Positions 45,935 through 59,566 of a stretch of DNA of 64,000 nucleotides are shown here, in pieces. Both the position numbers and the translations under genes were made by a program. This DNA is from Actinopolymorpha sp. NPDC004070. GTDB taxonomy: Bacteria; Actinomycetota; Actinomycetes; Propionibacteriales; Actinopolymorphaceae. The DNA is taken from positions 1 to 64,000 of the forward strand of contig NZ_JBEXMJ010000015.1 in NCBI RefSeq assembly GCF_040610475.1. The letters are read 5' to 3'. A model generated the notes under the pieces. The model worked only from the letters and a program-made list of their open reading frames with translations. It was not told where the DNA came from and did not search any database. Numbering within the stretch: position 1 is the stretch's first letter; each line of letters opens with the position of its first letter.

Positions 45935-48412
45935 GTGGTGGTCGTTCTGCTGCTTTCTCTGCTGGGGCTGGGTGTTCCCGCTGACACGCCCGGTGACAGC
46001 GACGGCTCCTCCGGCCACGACGCCCACTCGCCCGGCTCGTCCGGTGACGGGGGCAGCTCGTCCACTTCCTCCGGCTCGGTGAACTCCGCCGACTCCTTCG
46101 ACACCCTTCGCCTGCGCTGGAAGGACTCCCTGGACGGCGGCCCGGACCTGAACACCGAGGACCCCGACGTCGCGCGCCGGATCACCGGCATCACCCAGGC
46201 GGCGCGGGGCTTCTGGGAGACGATGGACACGACTCCGCAGACCTACGTCTGGAGCGACCTCGCCGACGTCAGCGCGAACGGCTACGCGATCGACGCGACG
46301 TACGTCCGGCTGCGGGCGATGACGCTGGCCTTCTCCACGGCGGGTTCCCCCCTGCACGGCGACGCCGCCCTGCGAGACGACATCATCACCGCCCTGGACT
46401 GGGTGAACACCCACTGGTACAACGATGCGACCGTGGCGCGGGGCAACTGGTGGGAGTGGTACGTCGGCGCTCCCACCCGGCTCAAGGACATCACGGTGAT
46501 GCTGTACGACGAGCTGAGCCCGGCGCAGCTGCACAACTACACCGCGGCCCTCGACCATTTCGTGCCGTCCGACATCGGAACCTGGCGAGGCGCGAACGCC
46601 ACCGACATTCTGGTGCACCAGCTTGTGAGCGGTGTCCTGCAGAAGAGCAGCGAACGCATCACGAACGTACGAAACCTCATCCCGCCACTGCTGGACTACG
46701 CCACCAGCGGGGTCGGCTTCTACGAGGACGGCTCCTACCTCGACCACGTCGCAGTGGCCTACAACCTGTCGTACGGCAAGGAGTACCTCAACAGCCTGTC
46801 GAACATCGTCTACCTGCTCAGCGGATCACCGTGGGACATCGCCGCACAGGACGCCGGGAAGTTCTACGCCACGATCTACAACGGCTACGAACCCCTTGTC
46901 TACAAGGGCGCCGGGATGGACATGGTGCGCGGCCGCGCGATCGGGCGGGACATCGAGCAGGACCACGACGCCGGGCACGCCGTCATCGCCAACATCGCCA
47001 CGATCGCCACCGTCGCGCCGCCCGAGCAGGCCGCGAGGTTCAAGGCGATGATCAAGTCCTGGGTGGGTGCGGACACCTACAAGAACTTCTACGCCGCCAG
47101 TAACTCCCGGGCCACCTTGTTCGTGGTGACCACCGTGAAGGAGATCATGGCCGATCCGGCGATCGAGCCGCGCCCGGAACCGATCGGCCACTACGCGTAC
47201 AACAGCATGGACCGGACCGTCCACCGGGCAAAGGGTTTCGCGTTCGCGATCGCCAAGAGTTCCAAGCGGGTGCTGAACTACGAGCAGATGAACAACGAGA
47301 ACGCCAAGGCCTGGTACACCGGCGACGGCATGACGTACCTCTACAACGACGACCTCGGGCAGTTCGCCGGCAACTTCTGGCCGACCGTCGACATGGCGCG
47401 GCTGCCCGGGACCACCACCGAGGTCCGTCCCCGCTTCCGCGGCAACCCCGAGGGAAACGTGCAGAACGGCGACGGGGAAGGGGTGCCGACCAATTCCTGG
47501 TCGGGCGGAAGTGTGCTCGGAAACTTCGGTGCCTCGGGCCTGCACCTGCGCCCGGTCGGCGGGGTGCTGGGCGGCTCGCTCAGTGCGCGGAAGTCGTGGT
47601 TCATGTTCGACGACGAGATCGTCGCGCTGGGCTCGGACATCACGACCACCACCCCGGCCGGCCGCCGCGTCGAGACCGTCGTGGAGAACCGCAAGCTGAA
47701 CACGGAGGGCACCAACCGGCTGACCGCCGACGGGGAGGCCGAGCCGAGCACCCCCGGCTGGTCGCGGGAGCTCACTGACGTCGGCTGGATCAACCTCGGC
47801 GGCAACGACGTCCGTGACTCCATCGGCTACTACTTCCCGGGCGGCGCGACGGTGGACGCCCTGCGGGACACCCGCACCGGCCGCTGGTCCGACCTGTCCG
47901 CCAACGGCAGCGGCGGCCCGGAGTACACCAACCACTTCATGACGCTCACCCTCGACCACGGCGTGGATCCCGCCGCTGCGTCCTACAGCTATGTGCTCCT
48001 GCCGAACCGGACTCCGGCGCAGACCCGTGACTACGCAAGGAGGCCGGACATCGCCGTCCTCGCCAACACCGCCGCGGTGCACGCCGTCCGCGAGAACACC
48101 CTCGGAGTCACCGGCTACAACTTCTGGACCGACGCGGCCACCAGGGCAGGCGAGGTCACCAGCAACAGGCGTGCCTCGGTGATGACGAGGGAGGTGGCCG
48201 GTGACACGTTCGAGATCGCGGTGAACGACCCGACGATGGAGAACCCGGGGACGATCGACCTCGAGGTCGACCGAGCGGCCCTGTCCCTCGTCTCCGGCGA
48301 TCCCCGGATCACGGTGACCCAGCTGAGCCCGACCATCAAACTCGCGGTGGACGTCCATGCCGCAAGGGGAAAGTCGTTCACCGCGAAGTTCCGCCTGGCG
48401 CAGGGTCGGTAG
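45935..48412 (+). CDS. Secreted polysaccharide lyase family 8 enzyme
   Basis: An 825-residue PL8 lyase (hyaluronate, chondroitin AC or xanthan lyase group) that cleaves uronic-acid polysaccharides by beta-elimination. The alpha/alpha toroid carries NWWEWYVGAPTRLKDITVML, GANATDI with the likely catalytic Asn (about 221) and DGSYLDHVAVAYNLSYGKEY with catalytic His and Tyr (about 271 and 280). The beta-sandwich domains follow (VNYEQMNNENAKAWYTGDGM-like segment). A hydrophobic leader and a Ser/Asp-rich linker (20-50) show export. The GTG at 45935 leaves the signal without its basic start; in frame upstream, CTG at 45905 preceded by GGGGAGGA gives LRRSAPRYGLVVVLLL, a normal signal peptide. The real start is probably there. 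Confidence 0.88.
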   Translation: MVVVLLLSLLGLGVPADTPGDSDGSSGHDAHSPGSSGDGGSSSTSSGSVNSADSFDTLRLRWKDSLDGGPDLNTEDPDVARRITGITQAARGFWETMDTTPQTYVWSDLADVSANGYAIDATYVRLRAMTLAFSTAGSPLHGDAALRDDIITALDWVNTHWYNDATVARGNWWEWYVGAPTRLKDITVMLYDELSPAQLHNYTAALDHFVPSDIGTWRGANATDILVHQLVSGVLQKSSERITNVRNLIPPLLDYATSGVGFYEDGSYLDHVAVAYNLSYGKEYLNSLSNIVYLLSGSPWDIAAQDAGKFYATIYNGYEPLVYKGAGMDMVRGRAIGRDIEQDHDAGHAVIANIATIATVAPPEQAARFKAMIKSWVGADTYKNFYAASNSRATLFVVTTVKEIMADPAIEPRPEPIGHYAYNSMDRTVHRAKGFAFAIAKSSKRVLNYEQMNNENAKAWYTGDGMTYLYNDDLGQFAGNFWPTVDMARLPGTTTEVRPRFRGNPEGNVQNGDGEGVPTNSWSGGSVLGNFGASGLHLRPVGGVLGGSLSARKSWFMFDDEIVALGSDITTTTPAGRRVETVVENRKLNTEGTNRLTADGEAEPSTPGWSRELTDVGWINLGGNDVRDSIGYYFPGGATVDALRDTRTGRWSDLSANGSGGPEYTNHFMTLTLDHGVDPAAASYSYVLLPNRTPAQTRDYARRPDIAVLANTAAVHAVRENTLGVTGYNFWTDAATRAGEVTSNRRASVMTREVAGDTFEIAVNDPTMENPGTIDLEVDRAALSLVSGDPRITVTQLSPTIKLAVDVHAARGKSFTAKFRLAQGR

Positions 48413-48419
48413 CACCGGC

Positions 48420-50327
48420 TCATGACGCGGGCACCACGGCGAGTTCGCCCTCGCCGTCCTGGCGGGCGAACTGCGTTCGGTACAGCTCGGCATACAGCCC
48501 GCCGGCCGCCAGCAGTTGCTCGTGCGTTCCGCGTTCGCGTACCTGCCCCTGGTCGAGAACCAGGATCTCGTCGGCGTCGCGGACGGTCGACAGGCGGTGC
48601 GCGATCACCAGGGACGTACGCCCGGTCAGCGCGGTGGCCAGTGCGGCCTGCACGGCGGCCTCCGACTCCGAGTCCAGGTGCGCGGTGGCCTCGTCCAGGA
48701 TGACGATCGACGGCGCCTTGAGCAGCAGGCGGGCGATGGCGAGCCGCTGGCGTTCGCCGCCGGACAGCCGGTAGCCGCGGTCGCCGACGACCGTGTCCAG
48801 CCCGTCGGGCAGACCGGCCACCAGGGGACCGATCCGGGCGGCGTCCAGGGCTGCCCACAGGTCGGCGTCGGTTGCCTGCGGGCGGGCCAGCAGCAGGTTG
48901 GCGCGGATGGTGTCGTGGTACATGTGCGAGTCCTGGGTCACCACGCCGATGACCGACCGCAGCGACCGTTGGGTGACCGAACGCACGTTGTACCCGCCGA
49001 TGCGAACGGCGCCGCCGGTCACGTCGTACAGCCGGGACACCAGTGAGGCGAGCGTCGTCTTGCCGGCGCCGGAGGGGCCGACGACGGCGACCATGCGGCC
49101 CGGCGCGACCTCGAAGGTCACGTCGCGCAGCACCTCCTCACCGGCCTGCCTGGACAGCGTGGCCACCGACTCCAGGGAGGCGAGGGAGACCTCCGCCGCG
49201 GAGGGGTAGCGGAACGACACGTGGTCGAACTCCAGCGCGGGTTCGACGTCCGCCGGGAGGTCCGTCGCGTCCGCGCGGTCGGCGACCATCGGCGGCAGGT
49301 CGAGCACCTCGAGGACCCGTTCGAAGCTGACCAGCGTCGTCATCACGTCGACCTGGAGGTTCGACAGCGAGGTGAGCGGTCCGTACAACCGGGTGAGGTA
49401 GGCGGTGAGCGCGACCACCGTGCCGATGCCGAGCGCGCCCTCGACGGCGAAGACGCCGCCCAGACCGTAGACCAGGGCCACCGCGAGCGCGGCCACGAGA
49501 GTGAGCGAGACCCGGAAGATCCCGGCGTACGTCGCGGTGGTCACCCCGATGTCGCGCACCCGGGCGGCCTTGCCGGCGAAGTCGCGGGAGGAGTCCTGCG
49601 GGCGGCCGAACAACTTGGCCAGCATGGCGCCCGCGACGTTGAACCGCTCGGTCATCGTCTGGGCCATGGTGGCGTTGAGCCGGTAGCTCTCGGCGGTCGC
49701 CGCGCGCAGCCGAGGCGCCATCATCCGGGCGGGCAGGACGAACAGCGGCAGCAGCACCAGTGCCAGCAGGGTGATCTGCCACGACATCGCGAGCATCGCG
49801 GCGAGCACGAGCACCACACTGAGCAGGTTGCTCACCACGTTGGACAGGGTGGAGGTGAACGCCTGCTGGGCGCCGAGTACGTCGCCGTTGAGGCGCTGGA
49901 TGAGCGCGCCGGTCTGCGTACGGCTGAAGAACGCGACCGGCATTCCCTGCACGTGGTCGAACACCGCGGTGCGCAGGTCGAAGACGAGGCCCTCGCCGAT
50001 TCGGGCGGAGAACCATCGCTGGGCCAGGGTGGCGGCGGCGGACAGCAGGGCGAGAAGCGCGACGACGCCGGCCAGGGACACCACGACGTCGGTGCGGCGT
50101 GGGGTGATGCCGTCGTCGATGATCGCGCGGAAGAGCAGGGGAGTGACGGCGCCGACGGTCGCGTCGACGGCCACCAGGAACAGGAAGATCGTCAGCAGGC
50201 CGCGGTAGGGGCGGCCGAACGCGAGGATGCGGCGGATCGTGCCGGGAGCGAGCTTGTGCCCGCGTACCGAGGTGTCCTTCATGAAGGACCGCATGGCGGC
50301 TCCTCCGCCGCCTCGGTTCATCGACAT
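48420..50327 (-). CDS. ABC exporter (fused membrane and ATPase domains)
   Basis: A 635-residue half-size ABC exporter. Six helices (about 35-345) form an ABC_membrane type 1 domain. The ATPase has Walker A GPSGAGKTTL, Q-loop VVTQDSHMYHDTI, signature LSGGERQRLAIA, Walker B IVILDEATAHLD and H-loop VIAHRLSTVRDAD. It probably works as a homodimer exporting a lipid or drug. The ATG at 50327 has GAAGGG upstream; ATG 50294, preceded by GGAGGAG, is an equally good start. It is divergent from a MarR-type gene, which suggests substrate-induced expression. Confidence 0.9.
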   Translation of the reverse strand: MSMNRGGGGAAMRSFMKDTSVRGHKLAPGTIRRILAFGRPYRGLLTIFLFLVAVDATVGAVTPLLFRAIIDDGITPRRTDVVVSLAGVVALLALLSAAATLAQRWFSARIGEGLVFDLRTAVFDHVQGMPVAFFSRTQTGALIQRLNGDVLGAQQAFTSTLSNVVSNLLSVVLVLAAMLAMSWQITLLALVLLPLFVLPARMMAPRLRAATAESYRLNATMAQTMTERFNVAGAMLAKLFGRPQDSSRDFAGKAARVRDIGVTTATYAGIFRVSLTLVAALAVALVYGLGGVFAVEGALGIGTVVALTAYLTRLYGPLTSLSNLQVDVMTTLVSFERVLEVLDLPPMVADRADATDLPADVEPALEFDHVSFRYPSAAEVSLASLESVATLSRQAGEEVLRDVTFEVAPGRMVAVVGPSGAGKTTLASLVSRLYDVTGGAVRIGGYNVRSVTQRSLRSVIGVVTQDSHMYHDTIRANLLLARPQATDADLWAALDAARIGPLVAGLPDGLDTVVGDRGYRLSGGERQRLAIARLLLKAPSIVILDEATAHLDSESEAAVQAALATALTGRTSLVIAHRLSTVRDADEILVLDQGQVRERGTHEQLLAAGGLYAELYRTQFARQDGEGELAVVPAS

Positions 50328-50408
50328 AGAAGCCCTTCGGGTGGGGGACTGGATTCGGTCCGGCTCGGGGTCCGGTTCGTGGCTGAGCCGGGAACCAGAT
50401 TTAGGGAG

Positions 50409-50434
50409 GTTAACTCACTAAGAGGTAATCTCAC
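50409..50434. promoter_or_regulatory. Direct-repeat site between the exporter and marR genes
   Basis: GTTAACTCAC and GTAATCTCAC lie in tandem 16 bases apart in an A/T-rich patch of the divergent intergenic region. This is the natural place for MarR-type control of both genes; the half-site assignment is tentative. Confidence 0.4.
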
Positions 50435-50478
50435 AAGATGGTGACCGTGACGGCCCGCGACCCCATAGGCTGACGACT

Positions 50479-51009
50479 GTGCACGGACCGGACAGCGCAT
50501 CGGACGACCCCAGGGGCGACGCGGCCGACGACCCGGCTGACGGCTCGACGGACGACACCGCCGAGCAGATCGCCGCGCTCCTCGACGGGCTGGTCCGGCG
50601 GCAGCGCCGGGCCGGGCGCGGCTCGCTGGAGGCGCTCGGCGTCGAGGTCACCCAGGGGCAGATGCGGGTGCTACGGACCCTGGGCCACGCCGAGAACCCG
50701 TTGCGGATCAGCGAACTCGCCAACCAGCTGGGCATCGTGCCCCGCTCGGCGACCTCCGTCGTGGACGACCTGGAGGAGGCCGGCCTGGTGGCGAGGAAGC
50801 CCGACCCCGCCGATCGCCGGGCGACGCTGGTGAACCTGACACCCGCGGGCGGGCGCATGCTCGCCCGCATCCGGCGCAGCCGCCGTGACGCCATGGTCGC
50901 GATGGTCGAACGCCTGAACGCCCGCGAGCGCGCCGACCTGCTGCGGCTGCTGGGCCGGCTGGCCGAGGACGACGGGTGTACCGACCGCCCGGGCCACGGC
51001 AGGTCCTAG
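50479..51009 (+). CDS. MarR-family transcriptional regulator
   Basis: A 176-residue MarR protein. An acidic N-terminal extension of about 25 residues precedes the dimer helix; the winged helix is TLGHAENPLRISELANQLGI, VPRSATSVVDDLEEAGLVAR and KPDPADRRATLVNLTPAG, with the D-R-R-A wing tip. The start is GTG 50479. It is divergent from the ABC exporter, the classical arrangement for a substrate-sensing repressor of a multidrug pump. Confidence 0.88.
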   Translation: MHGPDSASDDPRGDAADDPADGSTDDTAEQIAALLDGLVRRQRRAGRGSLEALGVEVTQGQMRVLRTLGHAENPLRISELANQLGIVPRSATSVVDDLEEAGLVARKPDPADRRATLVNLTPAGGRMLARIRRSRRDAMVAMVERLNARERADLLRLLGRLAEDDGCTDRPGHGRS

Positions 51010-51022
51010 CGTCGCCTCTCGG

Positions 51023-51975
51023 CTACGGCTGGTCCGGCTCGTCCTCAGGCGCCGTTTCCTCGCCGGGTGCCGCCTCGACGTCGGCGGTGGCAAGCCGCCA
51101 CGCGCGCCGGGCCGCGGCGGCGGCCAGTTCGGACAGGGCGCCGGGGTCGATTCCCGAGCCCGGTGGCGGCTCCTGGGCCAGTGGCACCGGGTGACCGGGC
51201 CGGTCCGGCGGGAGTGGCGGGAGCGGCGGCTCGGGGCGATCGCCCGGCTGGTCGGCGTACGCCGAACGCGCCGGCACCGACCCGTCGTCCACCACCCGCG
51301 AATGGCGTACAGGCGTGGAGGAATCGGCGCCGGGCAGGCCGGCGGTCCGACGGGCCCGCAGCGCGGTGAGGATGTCGTCCCGGCTGCGGCCACGCAACCG
51401 CAGCGCGGTGAACGGGTCGGCGTCCAGCAGGTCGGCGACGAGGTAACACACCGCGGCCGCGTGCTTGCACGGCTCGCCCCAGTCAGGACAAGAACAGGCC
51501 GGCCGGATGTCACCGGGACCGGGCAGCAGGCTCAGACCGGCCGCACCGACGTCCTCGACCACCTCCGGGGGAAGCTCGCCGTCCAGCAGCGCGGCGGTGC
51601 GGCCGATCTGGGTGCCGATCACGTCGAGCACCCGCTCCCACTCGGCCCGCCGGAACGTCGGCACCCGGATGGTCACGGTGTAGGGGTCCGGGCGGCTGCC
51701 CTGCACCGGCGCCATCACCAGGCCGGCGGTGAGCTGGACCCGGCCGACGGCGCCGCGGCGGGCGTAGGAACGACCGCGGGCGAGCCGGCCCGGGTCGAGG
51801 GCGGCGCGGTGTTCGAGGGCGTCCACCCAAGCCCGCCCCCACCAGGTCAGCCCGAACGGCCGCCGGCTGCCGGCGCCGGTGGCCGCCGGTGGGCGGTGCC
51901 CACCACCGGCCGGCTCGTCGGACCACCAGTCGCCGGACGTACGGCTGCCGCCCGGTCCGCGTGGGTTGCCCGGGC

Positions 51976-51979
<4 letters not shown>
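51023..51979 (-). CDS. SWIM zinc-finger protein
   Basis: A 318-residue protein with a SWIM zinc finger in CSCPDWGEPCKHAAAVCYLV (about 160-180; C-x-C-x(n)-C-x-H). RPFGLTWWGRAWVDALEHRA near the N terminus and a long Pro/Asp tail are characteristic of the actinobacterial family that accompanies SNF2 helicases. It presumably helps the helicase bind nucleic acid or protein. Its GTG start overlaps the helicase stop (GTGA), so the pair is translationally coupled. Confidence 0.9.
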
Positions 51980-54843
<2,864 letters not shown>

Positions 54844-54999
54844 CTCGCGAAGGCTAGCGGCCGCCGCCGACACCTCCGGCCGCCGGCCGCCGACCGCTGG
54901 TCGTCGCGGGTCAGCCGGCGACCAGCTCCGCCGGGCGGACCGTGATCGCGAACGGCGCGGTCGCCTCGAACGCTTCGCCACCGGTCACGGGTGTGGTGG

Positions 55000-56775
55000 C
55001 TACTCCGGGGCGCCGAGCCTCCACGAACCGGGCAGTGCGTCCAGCGCCTCGCGCAGCCGTACGGCGTCCGCCCCCTTCACCTCCCCCTCGGGAGTGGCGT
55101 CGGCCAGCGCGTACGCAAGCGCCGCCAGCACCTCGGCCCGGGCGTACCCCGCGTCGAGCAGCCGCTGCGCGGTCGCCCACAGCTGCGGCGGGTCGTCGAA
55201 CCACAGGCACCGGACGACCGCCGTGCGGGCCGCGATCTCCCGGGACGTCGGCTCCGCGACCTCCGCGCCGTCCCAGTCCTCCGCGTCCTCCGCGTCCTCC
55301 GTACTGTCCGAATCCTCCGAGCCGACCCGAAGGTCGTCGGCCACCAGCGTGGCCACCGCGTCGTCGTCGGTGACGTCGAACCCCGGCGCGGGCACCCGGT
55401 TGAGCGCGAACATCCGGCGTTCGAAAACCTCGTCGGCGTTGTCCTGGTCGGGATCGAGGTCGGCCAGCAGCGACTCCACCGCGGTCCGCGCCGGGCCCCA
55501 CGCCGACGGGTCGTCGTAGGTCTCGGCGAACCTCGGCGCGAACGCCCGCACGGCGGCGAGCACCCCCTCGACCGAGGAGGTGGACAGGTCGTTGCGCCGC
55601 CCGGCGTACCGCACCCAGGCCGTCAGCACCGCCGGCACGGCGTCGACGTACCGACGGTCGAGCAGGCCGGTACGCGGAAGCCAGCCGAGCAGGTATCCCT
55701 CCAGCTTGACCGGGCTGACCCGCAGCGGCTGCCCCCGGTCGTACTCGCACCCGAAGTCCACCAGTTCCTTGGCGAACGCCCGGGCGGCGTCGACGTCGGC
55801 CGGGCTGAGCTCCGCGACCTCCGGCGAGGCGGCGAAGTCCTGGACGAGTTGGGCCCGGCGGGCGTCCGGCCACGGCGGCGGCTCGGGGACGGACCCGCCG
55901 TCGGGCAGGGTGCGCAGCCGGGCCAGGAGCGCGGCACGCAGGTCGCGGAACGAATCACCGAGCGGAGGCTCGACGGCCTCGTCGGTGGCCGCGAACGCCT
56001 CACCCAGAATGATCTTCGCGTCCGCCGGGTCGACCTCGGTCAGCGTCAGGTCGGGGTCGGCGGCGACGGTGGCCTGCGCCTGTGATTCCAGTTCGGCGGC
56101 CCGGTCGGTCGCCCAGACGTCCTTGGCGATGCCGCCGAGGTTGTGGTCGACCAGCACCACGAGGCCGTGCGGTTCGTCTCCGTGCTCCTTGTCGGGATAG
56201 GCACACACCAGGATGTACTGCGTGTTGTCGCCGAGGTCCTCGCTGACGGCGAGGCACCGCTCGACCCTGGCAGAGCCCAGGCGTTCGGCCCACGCCGGCA
56301 CACCGTCGCGGGAGGCCGGCCCGTCGAGCGCGGACCGGGCCAGCTCGGCAACCGGGGGCTCGGCCAGGGCGGCGAGGCCGTACAGCAACGCGACCGCTCC
56401 GGCGCCCCCGGCGCGGCGGGCCTCTGCGACCAGCACCGGCCCGAACGCCTGGGTGGGGAGCTGCCACCAGGTGCCGATCACGCTGGAGACGAACCCCTCC
56501 GCCTGCAACGGCGAGGTCAGCGCCGTCAGCTGCGGGGTGGCGGCCAGCACCTCGGCGGCGAACTCCGCCGCCGGGTGGCCCGTGGGCCCGTCGCCGGGGC
56601 CGCCGGCCGATCCGGCACCTTGGCCACCGAGCTGACCGAAGGCCGCGTCGGCCCCGGGTCCCGGCGTGTGCGGGCCGGTGGGGCGGCCGGCCCGGCCGTC
56701 CTCGCGTCGTCGGGCTCGGCGGGTGTCGGAGGGGCGGCGGCGGTCGCCTCGGCGTCCTCGGCTTCGCGGACTCAT
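55000..56775 (-). CDS. Uncharacterised 591-residue protein
   Basis: I do not recognise a named family with confidence. The N terminus is Arg/Gly/Pro-rich and basic (1-65). The rest is a mostly helical soluble protein with [60 protein letters not shown] and [20 protein letters not shown], then an acidic stretch rich in Glu and Asp (about 500-525). No transmembrane segment or catalytic motif stands out. It lies upstream of the SNF2/SWIM pair in the same direction, separated by 156 bases without a gene, so co-transcription is possible. Start is ATG 56775. Confidence 0.75.
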   Translation of the reverse strand: MSPRSRGRRGDRRRPSDTRRARRREDGRAGRPTGPHTPGPGADAAFGQLGGQGAGSAGGPGDGPTGHPAAEFAAEVLAATPQLTALTSPLQAEGFVSSVIGTWWQLPTQAFGPVLVAEARRAGGAGAVALLYGLAALAEPPVAELARSALDGPASRDGVPAWAERLGSARVERCLAVSEDLGDNTQYILVCAYPDKEHGDEPHGLVVLVDHNLGGIAKDVWATDRAAELESQAQATVAADPDLTLTEVDPADAKIILGEAFAATDEAVEPPLGDSFRDLRAALLARLRTLPDGGSVPEPPPWPDARRAQLVQDFAASPEVAELSPADVDAARAFAKELVDFGCEYDRGQPLRVSPVKLEGYLLGWLPRTGLLDRRYVDAVPAVLTAWVRYAGRRNDLSTSSVEGVLAAVRAFAPRFAETYDDPSAWGPARTAVESLLADLDPDQDNADEVFERRMFALNRVPAPGFDVTDDDAVATLVADDLRVGSEDSDSTEDAEDAEDWDGAEVAEPTSREIAARTAVVRCLWFDDPPQLWATAQRLLDAGYARAEVLAALAYALADATPEGEVKGADAVRLREALDALPGSWRLGAPE

Positions 56776-56866
56776 GGGCGGAAGCCTTTCACGTCCGGCC
56801 CCGCGCTCGCCGGGCCGGGACGGCGTGCGACTGCTGTCCGCGGGCCGCCGGAAGTGACCGGTGCGC

Positions 56867-56872
56867 TACCCT
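56867..56872 (+). promoter_or_regulatory. -10 element of the leuS1 leader
   Basis: TACCCT ends seven bases before the ATG of the leader peptide, the spacing expected when transcription starts at the A of the start codon (leaderless mRNA). No convincing -35 is visible. The second leuS leader has TATCCT in the same place. Confidence 0.5.
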
Positions 56873-56879
56873 GGGCCGC

Positions 56880-56915
56880 ATGCGGACGGCTCTGCTCCTT
56901 ATCGAGCCGCGCTGA
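56880..56915 (+). CDS. leuS leader peptide [11 protein letters not shown]
   Basis: An 11-residue open frame, [11 protein letters not shown], ends in TGA 106 bases before leuS1. Three consecutive leucine codons use three different triplets (CTG CTC CTT), including CTT, which is rare in such a GC-rich genome. Stalling of the ribosome there when charged tRNA-Leu is scarce would signal leucine starvation to the downstream hairpins. Leader peptides with attenuators are known upstream of leuS in Streptomyces. There is no room for a ribosome-binding site after the likely transcription start, so initiation is probably leaderless. Confidence 0.75.
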   Translation: MRTALLLIEPR

Positions 56916-56984
56916 CCATCAGCGGGTGCTTCGAGCACCGCGTCGGCGTGGCAACCCCTCCTGTGCGAGGGGTTTCTTCTTTTG
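56906..56984 (+). terminator. leuS1 attenuator: conserved stem and rho-independent terminator
   Basis: GCCGCGCTGAC (56906-56916), overlapping the leader stop codon, pairs over all 11 positions (two G-U) with GTCGGCGTGGC (56942-56952). It encloses the hairpin GGTGC-TTCGA-GCACC (56925-56939). Immediately after, AACCCCTC (56953-56960) and GAGGGGTT (56967-56974) form a terminator followed by TCTTCTTTT. All three stems recur in the leader of leuS2. I could not identify the alternative antiterminator pairing. Confidence 0.75.
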
Positions 56985-57021
56985 TCGGAGCGTCCACCAG
57001 TCCTCGACGGAGTCAGGAACG

Positions 57022-59538
57022 ATGAGCGAACCCAGCGCCCGAGACGGCCACGCCGCGGCGGACACCTACGATTTCCACACCATCCAGGGCAAATGGCTGC
57101 CGGTGTGGCAGCGGATGGACCCGTTCCGGGCCGACCGGCTCGCGGGCGACGACCCGGTTGCCGAGCCCGACACCCGCGAGCGGCGCTACCTGCTCGACAT
57201 GTTCCCGTACCCCTCCGGCGACCTGCACATGGGCCACGGCGAGGCGTACGCCTTCGGTGACCTGCTGGCCCGCTACTGGTTCCAGCGCGGCTACAACGTC
57301 CTGCACCCGATCGGCTGGGACGCGTTCGGGCTGCCGGCGGAGAACGCCGCGATCCGGCGCAACGCCCACCCCGCCGAGTGGACCTACGCCAACATCGACA
57401 CCCAGGCGGAGTCGTTCAAGCGGTACGCCGTCTCCTTCGACTGGTCCCGCCGCCTGCAGACCTGCGACCCGTCCTACTACCGCTGGACGCAGTGGCTGTT
57501 CCTGCGCCTGTACGAACGTGGCCTGGCCTACCGCAAGGCGTCCTACGTCAACTGGTGCCCGACCGACCAGACGGTGCTGGCCAACGAGCAGGTCGTCGCC
57601 GGCAACTGCGAACGCTGTGGCTCGCCGGTCACCAAGCGTGAGCTGACCCAGTGGTACTTCAAGATCACCGACTACGCCCAGCGGCTGCTCGACGACATGG
57701 AGCCGCTGGAGGGCCACTGGCCCGAGCGCGTGCTGAGCATGCAGCGAAACTGGATCGGCCGGTCCGAGGGCGCCTACGTCGACTTCGCCGTCGAGGGACG
57801 CGAGGAGCCGGTCACCGTCTTCACCACCCGGCCGGACACGCTGTTCGGCGCCACGTTCTTCGTGGTGGCGCCGGAGTCGAAGCTGGCGGCCGAGCTGGTG
57901 ACGGCGGACCAGCGGGAGGCGTTCGAGACCTACCTCGAGGACGTCAAGCGCACCACCGAGATCGAGCGGCTGTCCACCGAACGCGAGAAGACCGGCGTCT
58001 TCCTGGGCGTGCACGCGGTCAACCCGGTCAACGGCCAGCGGATCCCGATCTACGCCGCCGACTACGTGCTGGCCGACTACGGCACCGGCGCGATCATGGC
58101 GGTCCCGGCGCAGGACCAGCGCGACTGGGAGTTCGCCCGCCGCTACGACCTGCCGATCGTGCGTACGGTGCAGCCGCCGGCCGACTTCGACGGCGAGGCC
58201 TACGTCGGCGACGGCCCGGCGGTCAACTCCGCGAACGCCGAGGTGAGCCTGGACGGTCTCGGCGTCGACGAGGCGAAGACGACCATCATCTCCTGGCTGG
58301 AGAGCAAGGGCCTCGGGCGTGGTGCGGTGACGTACCGGCTGCGCGACTGGCTGGTGTCGCGGCAGCGTTACTGGGGAGCGCCGATCCCGATCGTGCACTG
58401 CTCCACCTGCGGAGAGGTGCCCGTCGCCGACGAGCAGCTGCCGGTCGAGCTGCCCGACCTGCGCGGTGCGGACCTGTCCCCGAAGGGCACCTCGCCGCTG
58501 GCGGCCGCGAGCGACTGGGTCGAGGTGGAGTGCCCGAAGTGCGGTGGAACGGCGCGCCGGGACACCGACACGATGGACACCTTCGTCGACTCCTCGTGGT
58601 ACTACCTGCGTTACTGCTCCCCGAACGACGAGGAGGGTCCGTTCGAGCCCGACGACGTTCGCCGGTGGATGCCGGTCGACCAGTACGTCGGGGGCGTGGA
58701 GCACGCGATCCTGCACCTGCTGTACAGCAGGTTCTTCGTGAAGGTGCTGCACGACATGGGCGTGCTCGACTTCACCGAACCGTTCAAGGCGCTGCTCAAC
58801 CAGGGCCAGGTCATCAACCAGGGCAAGGCGATGAGCAAGTCGCTGGGCAACGGTGTCGACCTGGGTGAGCAGCTCGCGATGTACGGCGTGGACGCCATTC
58901 GGCTGACGATGGTGTTCGCCGGGCCGCCCGAGGACGACATCGACTGGGCCGACCTGTCGCCGGCGGGTTCGCTGCGCTTCCTGCAGCGCGCCTGGCGAGT
59001 GGCCAGCGACGTGGCGAGCGAACGCGGTGCCGACCCGGCCGACGGTGACCGTGCACTGCGCAAGGTCACCCACGCGGTGATCAAGGAGGTCACCGAGCAC
59101 GTCGAGTCGTTCAAGTTCAACGTCGCGGTCGCCCGCCTGATGGAGCTGACCAACGCCGTACGCAAGGCGATCGACACAGGTCCCGGCGCTGCCGACCCGG
59201 CGGTGCGGGAGGCGGCGGAGGCGCTCGCGGTCATGCTCAGCCTGATCGCCCCCTACACCGCCGAGGACATGTGGGAACGCCTCGGTCACGAGCCGACGGT
59301 GGCGCTGGCCGGCTGGCCGACCTACGACGCCGACCTCGCCGCGGCGGAGACGCTGACCGCGGTGGCCCAGGTCGCCGGAAAGCTGCGGGACAAGTTCGAG
59401 GTGTCCCCGGACATCTCCGAGGACGACCTGCGTCAACTCGCGCTTGCGTCGGAGCGGGTGCAGAGCGCCCTGGCCGGCCGGGAGATCCGCAAGGTGATCG
59501 TGCGGGCCCCGCGGCTGGTCAACATCGTCCCGGGCTAG
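57022..59538 (+). CDS. leuS: Leucyl-tRNA synthetase (paralogue 1)
   Basis: An 838-residue class I synthetase that charges tRNA-Leu. [20 protein letters not shown] holds the HIGH motif (HMGH), [12 protein letters not shown] and the zinc ribbon CERCGSP follow; the CP1 editing domain is present ([34 protein letters not shown], with the editing-site Asp kept but Gln in place of the usual His), and KAMSKSLGN is the KMSKS loop near residue 612. It differs from the standard actinobacterial LeuS, which starts 6.5 kb downstream: this copy is shorter and has HMGH with a Gly-Glu follow-on. The ATG follows AGGAACG. It may be a horizontally acquired, stress- or resistance-related duplicate. Confidence 0.92.
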   Translation: MSEPSARDGHAAADTYDFHTIQGKWLPVWQRMDPFRADRLAGDDPVAEPDTRERRYLLDMFPYPSGDLHMGHGEAYAFGDLLARYWFQRGYNVLHPIGWDAFGLPAENAAIRRNAHPAEWTYANIDTQAESFKRYAVSFDWSRRLQTCDPSYYRWTQWLFLRLYERGLAYRKASYVNWCPTDQTVLANEQVVAGNCERCGSPVTKRELTQWYFKITDYAQRLLDDMEPLEGHWPERVLSMQRNWIGRSEGAYVDFAVEGREEPVTVFTTRPDTLFGATFFVVAPESKLAAELVTADQREAFETYLEDVKRTTEIERLSTEREKTGVFLGVHAVNPVNGQRIPIYAADYVLADYGTGAIMAVPAQDQRDWEFARRYDLPIVRTVQPPADFDGEAYVGDGPAVNSANAEVSLDGLGVDEAKTTIISWLESKGLGRGAVTYRLRDWLVSRQRYWGAPIPIVHCSTCGEVPVADEQLPVELPDLRGADLSPKGTSPLAAASDWVEVECPKCGGTARRDTDTMDTFVDSSWYYLRYCSPNDEEGPFEPDDVRRWMPVDQYVGGVEHAILHLLYSRFFVKVLHDMGVLDFTEPFKALLNQGQVINQGKAMSKSLGNGVDLGEQLAMYGVDAIRLTMVFAGPPEDDIDWADLSPAGSLRFLQRAWRVASDVASERGADPADGDRALRKVTHAVIKEVTEHVESFKFNVAVARLMELTNAVRKAIDTGPGAADPAVREAAEALAVMLSLIAPYTAEDMWERLGHEPTVALAGWPTYDADLAAAETLTAVAQVAGKLRDKFEVSPDISEDDLRQLALASERVQSALAGREIRKVIVRAPRLVNIVPG

Positions 59539-59566
59539 GGCGTCTCGGGGTGTGTGCGCACCGCCC

